A stretch of DNA of 64,000 bases from assembly GCA_963717765.1 (NCBI GenBank), contig CAVQWX010000001.1:318276-382275 (forward strand), in the 5' to 3' direction. Each line of letters starts with the position of its first letter. The stretch's first letter is position 1. Of the stretch, positions 54,437 through 62,858 are shown one piece after another. The position numbers and the translations under genes were made by a program. This DNA comes from JACDER01 sp963717765 (GTDB lineage Bacteria > Actinomycetota > Thermoleophilia > Gaiellales > Gaiellaceae). The notes under the pieces were generated by a model that saw only the letters and a list, made by a program, of their open reading frames with translations, was not told the DNA's origin and searched no databases.

Positions 54437-55487
54437 TTGAGCTCCCCCTCGCGCGCCATCGTCTGGTTCCAGGACTGCGACGCCTCATCCGTGGCCGAGG
54501 TGGGGGGAAAGTGCGCAAGCCTGGGCGAGCTGATGCGCGCGGGGATGAACGTGCCGCCCGGCTTCGCCGTGACGACGGCCGCGCACAAGCGCTTCCTGGA
54601 CGAGCACGACCTGCGCCGGCGCGAGCAGGAGCTGCTGGACGGCATCGAGTACGAACACCCCTCTGCTGTCGCCGAGGCGAGCCGGAAGGCTCCGTGAGCT
54701 GGTCGAACAGGCCACGGTGCCGGAGGACGTCGAGGCGGAGATCCGCTCGGCGTACGCGAACACGGACGGCCGGCCCGTCGCCGTCCGCTCGAGCGCCGTC
54801 GCAGAGGACATGGCGACGGCCAGCTTCGCAGGCCAGCTGCAGACGTACCTCTGGATCGAGGGTGATGACGCAGTCGTCGAACACGTCCGCCGCTGCTGGA
54901 GCGGGTTCTTCACGCCCGAGGCGCTCAGCTACCGGAAAAACCTGGGAATGGTCGACGAGCAGACCCTGATGAGCGTCGGCGTGCAGCGCATGGTGCACGC
55001 GCGCTCCGCCGGCGTCATGTTCACGCTCAACCCGATCAACGGCGACCGCTCCAAGATCGCGATCGAGTCGACCTGGGGACTCGGCGAGGCGCTCGTGGCC
55101 GGGGAGGTCAACCCGGACCGGTTCCTCGTCGACAAGGTGACGCTCGAGGCCCTGGAGTCCAACATCGGCGAAAAGGACATCGAGTACCGGCTCGAGAACG
55201 GCATCGTCTCGGCCCAGCCGATCGAAGACGAGCGGCGCACGACGGCGTCGCTGTCCCACGTCGAGGTGATCGAGCTCGCACGGCTCGGGAAGGAGATCGA
55301 GCGCCACTACGGGCGGCCGGAGGACATCGAGTGGGTGATCGACGCCGACACGGGCGAGCTGTTCGTGCTTCAGGCACGCGCCGAGACAGTCTGGAGCAGG
55401 CGCGAGCGCCCCTCGCTCGTCACGAAGAAGACGAGCGCGCTCGAGTACGTGCTCGACGACATGCTGAAGCGGACGAAACCGACGTGA
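54437..55487 (+). pseudogene. PPDK/PEP-synthase N-terminal (ATP-grasp) protein, phenylphosphate synthase B-like, interrupted by a frameshift
   Basis: TTG at 54437. The first frame reads VAEVGGKCASLGELMRAGMN and NVPPGFAVTT, then stops at 54697. The second frame continues from about 54690 with RELVEQATVPEDVEAEI, RPVAVRSSAVAEDMATASFA (ATP-binding), FTPEALSYRKNLGM and FVLQARAETVW. Removing one G in CGGAAGGCTCCG near 54687 restores one ~350-aa (about 40 kDa) protein, the size of phenylphosphate synthase subunit 2. The rest of the frame is intact, so this is a very recent mutation or a sequence error. If real, the ATP-dependent step of this operon is broken, or a restart at GTG 54717 yields a headless protein. 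Confidence 0.75.
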
Positions 55488-56335
55488 AGCCGGCGCCGTT
55501 CGAGTACGTCCGCGTCGACTCCGTCGACGAGGCGATCGGCGCGCTGGCCGAGCGGGAAGGCGAGGCCCGCCTGCTCGCCGGCGGGCAGAGCCTCGTCCCG
55601 ATGCTGAACATGCGCCTCCTCCAGCCGGAGGCCGTCGTCGACGTGAACAGGGTCCCCGGCCTGGCCGAGATCGAGGAGGGGAAGGGCCACGTCACCATCG
55701 GCGCGCTCACGCGCTACTGCCAGGTGGAGTGGTCGCCGACCATCGGCTCGCGTCTGCCGCTGCTCACGGAGGCCGTCTGCTACATCGGCGACCGGCAGGT
55801 GCGCTCGCGCGGGACGGTGGGCGGGTCGCTCGCCCATGCCGATCCGACCGGTGAAATGCCGCTCGCCTCACTGGCGCTCGGCGCGACGGTGGTCGTCCAA
55901 GGCCCGGATGGAACGCGCGAGCTTCCGGCCGAAGAACTCTTCCTCGGCCCCTACTTCACCACGCTCGAGCCGGCGGAGATGATCACCGCGGTCCGCTTCC
56001 CCTACCGCGAGCGAGCGATCAGCGCGATCGTCGAGCATGCGCGCAAGCACGGCGACTTCTGCGTGATCGGCGTCGCCGCGGTCGGCGAGCCGCAGAACGG
56101 CGGCTGGAAGTCGGTCCGGATCGCGCTCGCCGGCGTCTCCCCCAGCCCGTACGTCGGCGCAGAGCTCGACGACACCCGGCTCGAGCCCGACGTCATCGAG
56201 AGCGCCGTCGCGGCGTGCATCGAGGCCTCCGACCCGTTCGACGACGTCCGCGCCTCGGCCGACTACCGCCGGCATCTGATCCCGATCTACGTGAAGCGCG
56301 CGCTGCAGGAGCTGGAGCGCAGGAGAGGCGAATGA
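55484..56335 (+). CDS. Molybdenum hydroxylase FAD-binding subunit (set 2)
   Basis: GTG at 55484 overlaps the previous TGA; 283 aa. FAD motifs are classical: LAGGQSLVPMLNMRL at about 32-46 and RGTVGGSLAHADPTGEMP near 110. This copy is closer to the consensus than the set-1 subunit. It starts the hydroxylase proper, in the order FAD, 2Fe-2S, Mo, SRPBCC. Confidence 0.85.
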   Translation: MKPAPFEYVRVDSVDEAIGALAEREGEARLLAGGQSLVPMLNMRLLQPEAVVDVNRVPGLAEIEEGKGHVTIGALTRYCQVEWSPTIGSRLPLLTEAVCYIGDRQVRSRGTVGGSLAHADPTGEMPLASLALGATVVVQGPDGTRELPAEELFLGPYFTTLEPAEMITAVRFPYRERAISAIVEHARKHGDFCVIGVAAVGEPQNGGWKSVRIALAGVSPSPYVGAELDDTRLEPDVIESAVAACIEASDPFDDVRASADYRRHLIPIYVKRALQELERRRGE

Positions 56336-56793
56336 ACATCACTATGCGGGTGAACGGCGAAGAGGTCACGCGCGACATCGAGCCGCGGCTTCTTCTCGTC
56401 GACTTCATCCGCCATGAGCTCGGCCTCACCGGCACCCACGTCGGGTGCGAGCAGGGCGTGTGCGGAATGTGCACGATCCTGGTCGACGGCGACCCGATCA
56501 AGTCGTGCCTAATGCTCGCCGTGCAGGCCGACGGCGCAGACATCACGACCGTGGAGTCCCTGAACGGAGAGGAGCTGCACCCGGTTCAGCGCGCGTTCAA
56601 GCAGGCGCACGGGCTCCAGTGCGGCTACTGCACGCCGGCCTTCGAGATGACGGCCCTCGCGCTCGCTCGGCGCGGCGTCCGTTTCGACCGTGAGCAGCTG
56701 AAGGAGGAGCTCGCCGGCGTGCTCTGCCGCTGCACGGGCTACCAGAACATCTTCAAGGCGGTCGAGTCGTATCTCGAGGAGGTGACGGAGTGA
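56332..56793 (+). CDS. Molybdenum hydroxylase 2Fe-2S subunit (set 2)
   Basis: ATG overlaps the FAD-subunit stop; 153 aa. Ferredoxin domain VGCEQGVCGMCTILVDG with a later Cys (IKSCLMLA), then QCGYCTPAF and CRCTGYQN for the second cluster. All eight Cys are in place and no insertion is present, unlike set 1. Confidence 0.9.
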   Translation: MNITMRVNGEEVTRDIEPRLLLVDFIRHELGLTGTHVGCEQGVCGMCTILVDGDPIKSCLMLAVQADGADITTVESLNGEELHPVQRAFKQAHGLQCGYCTPAFEMTALALARRGVRFDREQLKEELAGVLCRCTGYQNIFKAVESYLEEVTE

Positions 56794-59156
56794 CTGAGAC
56801 GGTCACCGCTCCGGTCGAGGTCACGCGACCGGGCGTCATCGGCGAGAACGTCGAGCGCATCGAGGACGAGCGCCTCGTACGCGGCCTCGGCCGGTACGTC
56901 GACGACGCCGACCCGCCGCGGCTCGCGCACATGGCAGTCGTGCGCTGCCCGTACCCGCACGCGCGCATTGTCGCGATCGACGCCTCGCGAGCGCGCGACC
57001 TCGGGGGTGTCTTCGAGGTGCTCCTTCCCGAGGACGTCGTCGACCGGACCGGCCCGATCACTGTCCTCCGTCCCATCCCTGACTCTCCGCGGATCATGCT
57101 CCGCGCCCTCGCTCACGACGTCGCGCGCTACGAGGGCGAGCCGGTGGCGTCGGTCTGCGCCCTGAGCCGTTACGTCGCCGAGGACGCTGCGAACCTGATC
57201 GACGTCGAGTACGAGCCGCTGGATGCGGTGGTGGACGTCGAGAAGGCACTCGACGAGGACGCGCCCGTCCTCCATGACCAGCTCGGCACCAATCTGCTCG
57301 TCTGCAACCCGCGCGGCGAGGGGAACCCCGACCACGCCTTCGAGGAGGCAGCGCTGGTCGAGGGCGATACCTTCCGCATCAACCGCGTGAGCGGCCTGCC
57401 GATGGAGACGCGGGCGATCCTCGCCTCGTACACGCCCGGGCTGAAGCAGCTCGAAGTGCTCGCGTCCACCCAGGCTCCGCACCTCTTCAGCCGCCAGCTC
57501 GCCCAGTCGCTCCGGCTTCCCGAGGCCGACATACGCGTCGTCGCGAGCGACGTCGGCGGCGGTTTCGGCCTCAAGCTCGGGATCTTCCCCGAGGATCTCC
57601 TCGCCTGCCTGCACTCCATCGATCTCGGCCGGCCGGTCAAGTGGATCGAGGACCGCAACGAGTTCTTCCGCGGCGCGACGCAGGCGCGCGAGTCCGTGCA
57701 CAAGGCGCGCATGGGGGTCGACTCGGAGGGCCGCATCCAGGCGTACACGAACACGTACTACGTCGACGCAGGCGCATACAACTCCCCGATGGGCTCGCCG
57801 ATGCTCTCGGCGCTCATGTTCCAGGGCCCGTACAAATTCCCGAACGGCTACGTCGAGCGGAACGTCGTCCTCACGAACAAGGTCCCGGTCGGTGCGTACC
57901 GTGGCTACGGGCAGCCGGAAGGGTGCTTCGTGCGCGAGCTGCTCCTGGACCGGATCGCGCGCAAGCTGCAGATCGACCCGGTCGAGATCCGGCGGCGGAA
58001 CTACATCACGCCCGGCGACATGCCGTGGCGGACGATCGGCGGCGCGCGCTACGACTCCGGCGACTATTTCACCTGCCTGGAGATGGCGGCGGACGGAATC
58101 GACTACGAGGACGCACGGAAGCGCCAGGCCGAGCTGCGCGAGCAGGGGCGCCACCTCGGGATCGGCATCGCCTCGTACGTCGAGATGACCGGCTATCCGG
58201 GCTCGAAGTTCCTCGGGAAGCACGATGCCCAATACGGGGCGCACGAGGGTGTGGTCATCCGCGCGAACCGCTCGGGCGGGGTGGACGTCCACACCGGCGT
58301 CCCCCCGATCGGCCAGTCGACCGAGACCGCGTTCATGCAGCTCGCCTCCTCGGTGATCGGGCTCGATCCGGCGACGGTGCGCGTGTTCGCCGGGGACACC
58401 AAGGACACTCCGGTCAGCACCGGTTCCTTCGCCAGCCGCACGCTCATCGCAGGATCGGGCGCGATCGAGCGTGGCGGCACCGAGATCCGGGAGAAGGCGA
58501 CGCGAATCGCGGCGTTCATGCTCGACGTCCCGGTCGAGGATCTCGTGCTCGAGAACAGCGTCTTCACGAGCCGGAGCGATCCCGGGACGCGCATCAGTTT
58601 CGAGGAGGTCTCGCTCAACGCCTTCTATGGCCATCGCCTGCCCGAGGGCGAGCAGCCGGGGCTGGAGGCGACCGTGTACTACGACCCGATCTCGAATGCC
58701 TTCTCGTACGGAACGGCGGCCGCGATCGTCGAGGTCGATCCCGACACGGGCGCGTACGGCCTCGAGCGCTTCCTGTTCGTCCACGACTGCGGTACGCAGG
58801 TCAACCCGATGATCGTCGAGGGCCAGCTGCACGGCGGCATCGCACAGGCGCTCGGCAACGCGCTGTTCGAGGAGCTCGTCTACGACCCGGAAAGCGGCCA
58901 GCTCGTGAACGGCTCGATGATGGACTACTTCATGCCAACCGCGGCCGATCTCCCCGAGATCGAGCTCGACCACACCGAGGTACCGTCGCCCGTGACGCCG
59001 TTCGGCGTACGCGGGATCGGCGAGAGCGGGACGATCCCGCCCGGCGCGGCGATCGCGAACGCGCTCTGCGACGCGCTCACTCCCTTCGGCGTCGAGATCA
59101 ACCGTCTCCCGCTGACGGCCGAGTACGTCTGGCGGCTCATTCAGGAGGGCCGATGA
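56790..59156 (+). CDS. Molybdenum hydroxylase large subunit (set 2)
   Basis: GTG at 56790 overlaps the previous stop; 788 aa. Molybdopterin segments: DVGGGFGLKLGIF and VGAYRGYGQPEGC; active-site Glu at about 745 in RGIGESGTIPPG. The AYxCSFR motif of CO dehydrogenase is absent. With its partners it would hydroxylate carbon 6 of 3-hydroxypyridine or a close analogue, giving 2,5-dihydroxypyridine, using water as the oxygen source. Substrate assignment is by synteny with the 3hpd cluster and by the downstream dioxygenase. Confidence 0.8.
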   Translation: MTETVTAPVEVTRPGVIGENVERIEDERLVRGLGRYVDDADPPRLAHMAVVRCPYPHARIVAIDASRARDLGGVFEVLLPEDVVDRTGPITVLRPIPDSPRIMLRALAHDVARYEGEPVASVCALSRYVAEDAANLIDVEYEPLDAVVDVEKALDEDAPVLHDQLGTNLLVCNPRGEGNPDHAFEEAALVEGDTFRINRVSGLPMETRAILASYTPGLKQLEVLASTQAPHLFSRQLAQSLRLPEADIRVVASDVGGGFGLKLGIFPEDLLACLHSIDLGRPVKWIEDRNEFFRGATQARESVHKARMGVDSEGRIQAYTNTYYVDAGAYNSPMGSPMLSALMFQGPYKFPNGYVERNVVLTNKVPVGAYRGYGQPEGCFVRELLLDRIARKLQIDPVEIRRRNYITPGDMPWRTIGGARYDSGDYFTCLEMAADGIDYEDARKRQAELREQGRHLGIGIASYVEMTGYPGSKFLGKHDAQYGAHEGVVIRANRSGGVDVHTGVPPIGQSTETAFMQLASSVIGLDPATVRVFAGDTKDTPVSTGSFASRTLIAGSGAIERGGTEIREKATRIAAFMLDVPVEDLVLENSVFTSRSDPGTRISFEEVSLNAFYGHRLPEGEQPGLEATVYYDPISNAFSYGTAAAIVEVDPDTGAYGLERFLFVHDCGTQVNPMIVEGQLHGGIAQALGNALFEELVYDPESGQLVNGSMMDYFMPTAADLPEIELDHTEVPSPVTPFGVRGIGESGTIPPGAAIANALCDALTPFGVEINRLPLTAEYVWRLIQEGR

Positions 59157-59620
59157 AGTTGGAGGAGTCCTTCACCGTCAGCGCGCCGCACGGCGACGTG
59201 TGGGCCTTCCTCGAGGACGTCGACCGGATCGCACGCTGTGTGCCGGGCGTGTCCGAAGTCGAGCCGATGGAGGACGGGCGCTCGCGTGTGCGCATGACCC
59301 AGAAGGTCGGCCCGCTGTCGGCGACCTTCGACCTGCGCACGAAGATGAAGTCGAGCGAGCCCGGTACGTTCGTCGAGGTCGAGTCGATCGGCAAGTCGGT
59401 CAAGGGCGCGATGGGCGAGCTTCGTTCGACCAACCGGGTCGAGATCGAGCCGGCGGGGGAGGACGCCACCACTGTCCGCCTTTCGGCCGAGGTCGCTGTC
59501 GGCGGGATGCTCGGGTCGGTCGGCACCAAGGTGATGTCCCTGAAGGCGAAGCAGGTGGCGAAGGAGTTCGCAACCTCGCTCGAGCGCGAGATCCAGCAAT
59601 TCCGGCAGAAGGAGGACTGA
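59153..59620 (+). CDS. SRPBCC/CoxG-like subunit of the set-2 hydroxylase
   Basis: ATG overlaps the large-subunit stop (ATGA); 155 aa. The CoxG/SRPBCC fold opens ESFTVSAPHGDVWAFLEDVD and includes RIARCVPGVSEVEPMEDG. CoxG in CO dehydrogenase clusters recruits the enzyme to quinone or membrane partners, but in the 3-hydroxypyridine dehydrogenase a separate SRPBCC polypeptide is reported as a component, to my recollection. The set-1 hydroxylase has no such gene, a clear difference between the two. Confidence 0.8.
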   Translation: MKLEESFTVSAPHGDVWAFLEDVDRIARCVPGVSEVEPMEDGRSRVRMTQKVGPLSATFDLRTKMKSSEPGTFVEVESIGKSVKGAMGELRSTNRVEIEPAGEDATTVRLSAEVAVGGMLGSVGTKVMSLKAKQVAKEFATSLEREIQQFRQKED

Positions 59621-59621
59621 C

Positions 59622-60689
59622 GTGGCCGCTCCCATGAACACGTACTACCGCACCGCCCAGCTCGTCCCGCTCTTCCAGCGGATGCTCGAGCGCTGCAAGG
59701 TGACCCCCGACGAGACGGTGCTCGTCGTGACCGATCCGGACACGAACCAGGAGTACGCGGCGGCCATGTTCGCGGCGGCACGGTCGTTTGGCGCCGACGT
59801 GATGACGCTGATCCTGCCGCCGCCGCCGCCCGAGCAAGCCGCGTTCATCCGGACGGGGAACATCTCCTCCACGATCGTCGCGAACTCGAAGCTCGCACTC
59901 GAGTACCTAAAGATGGCCGACTTCGTGATCGACATGACCTCGATCGGGCTCCTCCACACGAAGGAGCAGGTGGCGGTACTCGAGTCGGGGACGCGAATGT
60001 TGATGGTGCACGACCCGGTCGAGGTGCTGGAGCGGCTCTTCCCCGAGGACAGCGACAAGGAGCGCGTGCAACGCCACGCCGAGCGCATGCGCAAGGGCAA
60101 GAGGATCCGGCTCGAGTCGGACAACGGAACCGACGCCTGGTTCGACATGGAGGGACAGCCGGTGATCGAGCAGTGGGGCTGGACCGACCAACCCGGCCGC
60201 TGGGACCATTGGCCCGGCGCGTTCCAGTACACGTCCCCAACCGAGGGAGCCGGCGAGGGCGTGATCGTGCTCGACGCGGGCGACATCTGGTACCCGCCCA
60301 AGCGGTACCTGACGACGCCGGTGCGCATGACCTTCGAGAAGGGCGCCGCCGTCTCGATCGAGGGCGGCTGGGACGCCGCGATGATCCGCGAGTACATCGA
60401 GGGCTGGAACGACCCCGAGGGCTACATGATGAGCCATCTCGGCTGGGGGACGCACAAGCGGGCGCTCTGGAACGCGCTCCTATTCCAGGACCCGCTCGAC
60501 ATCATCGGCCAGGACGGCCGCACCGCCTGGGGACGGACGCTGTTCGCGCTCGGGTCGAACGTGACATTCGGCGGCACGCACACGACCGGCTGCCACCAGG
60601 ACTTCGCTCTCAAGAACCACCGCTTCTACCTGGACGACGAGCTGATCGCCGACAGCGGACGGATCGTCCCGGAGTACCTGAACGACTAG
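59622..60689 (+). CDS. nicX: NicX-like 2,5-dihydroxypyridine 5,6-dioxygenase (copy 2)
   Basis: GTG at 59622, preceded by AAGGAGGA; 355 aa. Candidate Fe ligands are His272 (SHLGWG), His325 and Asp327 (CHQDFAL), keeping the H...HxD pattern. Only 1 bp separates it from the SRPBCC stop, so hydroxylase and ring-cleaving enzyme are co-produced. The substrate pocket probably differs from copy 1, where CHIDMPM replaces CHQDFAL. Confidence 0.75.
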   Translation: MAAPMNTYYRTAQLVPLFQRMLERCKVTPDETVLVVTDPDTNQEYAAAMFAAARSFGADVMTLILPPPPPEQAAFIRTGNISSTIVANSKLALEYLKMADFVIDMTSIGLLHTKEQVAVLESGTRMLMVHDPVEVLERLFPEDSDKERVQRHAERMRKGKRIRLESDNGTDAWFDMEGQPVIEQWGWTDQPGRWDHWPGAFQYTSPTEGAGEGVIVLDAGDIWYPPKRYLTTPVRMTFEKGAAVSIEGGWDAAMIREYIEGWNDPEGYMMSHLGWGTHKRALWNALLFQDPLDIIGQDGRTAWGRTLFALGSNVTFGGTHTTGCHQDFALKNHRFYLDDELIADSGRIVPEYLND

Positions 60690-60697
60690 CCCCGGGT

Positions 60698-61738
60698 CTA
60701 GAGAGGTCCGAGCGCGTGAAGCGCGGCTTCCAGGCTGGCGAAGTTGTGCCCGCCGGCGAAGACGTCGACATGCGGCAGCGCGGCGCGCATGCCGCGCGCG
60801 AGCGGCTCGTACCGCGGGTCTTCCTTCAGCGGATTGAGCCAGACCACGCGGTGCGCCAGACGCGCGAGGCGGGCCATCTGCTCGGCGACGAGCTCGGGAT
60901 CGCCGACCTCGAGCCCGTCCGAGCATACGACCACCACCGCCCCGCGGGCCATCCCGCGGTGACCGAACTCGTCCAGAAACGATCGGAGCGACTCGCCGAT
61001 CCGCGTTCCACCGTCCCAGTCGAAGACCTCGGCTTCGGCGCGGCGGAGGGCTTCGTCCGGTCGCGTGTCACCGAGGGCCGGTGTCACCCTGGTCAGCCGC
61101 GTCCCGAAGCAGAACGCCTCCCAACGGCGGTCGGCACGCAGGGCCGCATGCGCGAAGAGGAGAAGCGCGCGCGAGTAGTCCGCCATCGACCCCGAGACGT
61201 CGAGTAGCAGGACGACGCGGCGCGGCCTGCGCCGGCGCTCGCGGTAGACGCGCTCGACCGGGTCGCCGGCCGTGCGAAACGAGCGGCGGATCGTCCGGCG
61301 CAGGTCCGGGCGCCCGGCACGCCGCCCCGTCCGCGAGCGCCTGGAGCGCCGCTCCGGGAAGACGAAGCGAAGTCCTTCCATCATCCGCCCGACCTCGGCG
61401 AGCTCCTCGGCGGTCATGGACGCGAAGCTCTTCTCCCGCAGCACCTCGATCCGGCTGGCCAGCCCCAGCTCAAGCTCCTCGTCGACCTGCACGCGGCCGG
61501 GAGGAGGAGGAGGGTCCCACTCGGGAGCCCTGGGGCCGAAGAAGCGCCGGTAGACCGCGTCGTAGACGGAAACGTCGGCCTCGCGCGCGACCAGGGTCGC
61601 GCGTCCCGCCCAGTAGAGATCGTCAGGCACGAGCGCCGCTGCCTGGCAGAACGATGCGACCCGGTCGCTGCCGACCGGGAGCTTCTCGGCGCGCAAGGCC
61701 CGCGCGAACCGGGTCAGTCGCTCGACCGGGTCAGTCAC
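60698..61738 (-). CDS. VWA-domain protein, CoxE-like
   Basis: GTG at 61738 overlaps the upstream AAA gene by 8 bp; 346 aa. The C-terminal half is a von Willebrand A domain with the MIDAS motif LLLDVSGSMADYSRA, a metal-site Thr (DGGTRIG) and CSDGLEVGDP. The N-terminal half is Arg-rich and helical. CoxE works with the AAA ATPase CoxD in inserting or activating the metal centre of molybdenum hydroxylases. It is convergent with the dioxygenase (8 bp gap). Confidence 0.8.
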   Translation of the reverse strand: MTDPVERLTRFARALRAEKLPVGSDRVASFCQAAALVPDDLYWAGRATLVAREADVSVYDAVYRRFFGPRAPEWDPPPPPGRVQVDEELELGLASRIEVLREKSFASMTAEELAEVGRMMEGLRFVFPERRSRRSRTGRRAGRPDLRRTIRRSFRTAGDPVERVYRERRRRPRRVVLLLDVSGSMADYSRALLLFAHAALRADRRWEAFCFGTRLTRVTPALGDTRPDEALRRAEAEVFDWDGGTRIGESLRSFLDEFGHRGMARGAVVVVCSDGLEVGDPELVAEQMARLARLAHRVVWLNPLKEDPRYEPLARGMRAALPHVDVFAGGHNFASLEAALHALGPL

Positions 61739-62600
61739 GGAGGAGCTCGGGCAGCGCGTGCTCGGCCCGCCGCAGGTCCTCGCGGTTCTTGACCGCCCAG
61801 CCGAGCGTCGCGACGGCCGCGTCCTCGGTGATCTCGTCGTGGACGAGGTGGGATAGCGCCTGCGCCCAGTCGATCGACTCCGCGACGCCGGGCGGCTTGA
61901 CCAGACCGAGGTCTCGGAGGCCCGCGACGGCCTGGGCGACCGCGCGTGCAAGCTCGTCCGAGGCTCCCGGAGCGCGTAGCCGGATGATCTCCACCTCGCG
62001 CTCGAGGTCGGGGAAGTCGATCCAGTGATAGAGGCAGCGGCGCTTGAGGGCGTCGTGTAGCTCGCGCGTGCGGTTGGACGTGATGACCACGGCGGGCGGC
62101 TCCTCCGCGGCCACCGTGCCGACCTCCGGGATGGTGACCGCGAAGTCCGAGAGCACCTCGAGCAGGAAGGCCTCGAACTCGTCGTCGGCGCGGTCGAGCT
62201 CGTCGATCAGGAGGAGCGCGCGCGGCCCGGCCCGGAGCGCTCGCAGCACCGGCCGCTCGACCAGGAACTCGGGCCCGTAAAGCTCGGCCACGCGCCGCTC
62301 GACGTCGACCTCCCCCGTCTGGAGCGCTCGCGCGTAGAGCAGCTGCCGGGCGTAGTCCCACTCGTACAGCGCCTGCCCCGCGTCGATGCCTTCGTAGCAC
62401 TGCAGGCGGATCAGCTCGGCGTCGAGAATCCGGGCGAGCGTCTTCCCGACCTCGGTCTTCCCCACCCCGGCCTCGCCCTCAAGCAGCAGCGGCCTGCGCA
62501 TCTGGAGCGCGAGGTAGACGGAGGTCGCAAGCCCTCGGTCGGAGAGATAGGCGGCCTGCCCGAGAGCCTGCTCGACCTGCTCGATGGAGGAATGGTTCAC
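61731..62600 (-). CDS. MoxR-type AAA ATPase, CoxD-like
   Basis: Start taken at GTG 62600 (289 aa). Walker A LEGEAGVGKTEVGKTL, Walker B LLLIDELDRADDEFEAFL, sensor ITSNRTRELHDALKRRCL. MoxR/CoxD ATPases pair with VWA proteins as chaperones; CoxD is needed for the sulfurated cluster of CO dehydrogenase. Gene order AAA then VWA with overlap is the usual pair. Probable client: set-1 and/or set-2 hydroxylase. The 258 bp upstream has no gene I can support. Confidence 0.85.
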   Translation of the reverse strand: MNHSSIEQVEQALGQAAYLSDRGLATSVYLALQMRRPLLLEGEAGVGKTEVGKTLARILDAELIRLQCYEGIDAGQALYEWDYARQLLYARALQTGEVDVERRVAELYGPEFLVERPVLRALRAGPRALLLIDELDRADDEFEAFLLEVLSDFAVTIPEVGTVAAEEPPAVVITSNRTRELHDALKRRCLYHWIDFPDLEREVEIIRLRAPGASDELARAVAQAVAGLRDLGLVKPPGVAESIDWAQALSHLVHDEITEDAAVATLGWAVKNREDLRRAEHALPELLRD

Positions 62601-62858
62601 ACCTGAAATGGTACGGCCTATATCGCCGGCAACAGTTCCACCAAGGAGAAATCGTACCGCGATGCCGAGTTCGCTTCCTCGGAATGGCGCACTGGCTCGA
62701 GCCAGCGAGGAGGAGGCACAGCTCACCTGGGTGCGCGGACTCAGTGACGCCATGCAACCGCACTCGGTGGGCGCCTACGTCTGGGGAACGACGGCGAAGC
62801 GCGGATCAGGTTCGCCTATGGCACCGAGGAGAAGTACAACCGGTTGGTCGAGCTGAAG

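Noticed and set aside
55484..62600. Carbon monoxide dehydrogenase (cox) operon
   Set aside because: Subunit and accessory types match cox genes, but the large subunits lack the AYxCSFR active-site loop of CODH, and the neighbours are pyridine-pathway enzymes.
62601..62858. Plus-strand frames of about 90 codons upstream of the AAA ATPase gene
   Set aside because: No ribosome-binding site, no recognisable domain and shadow-like composition; treated as intergenic promoter space.
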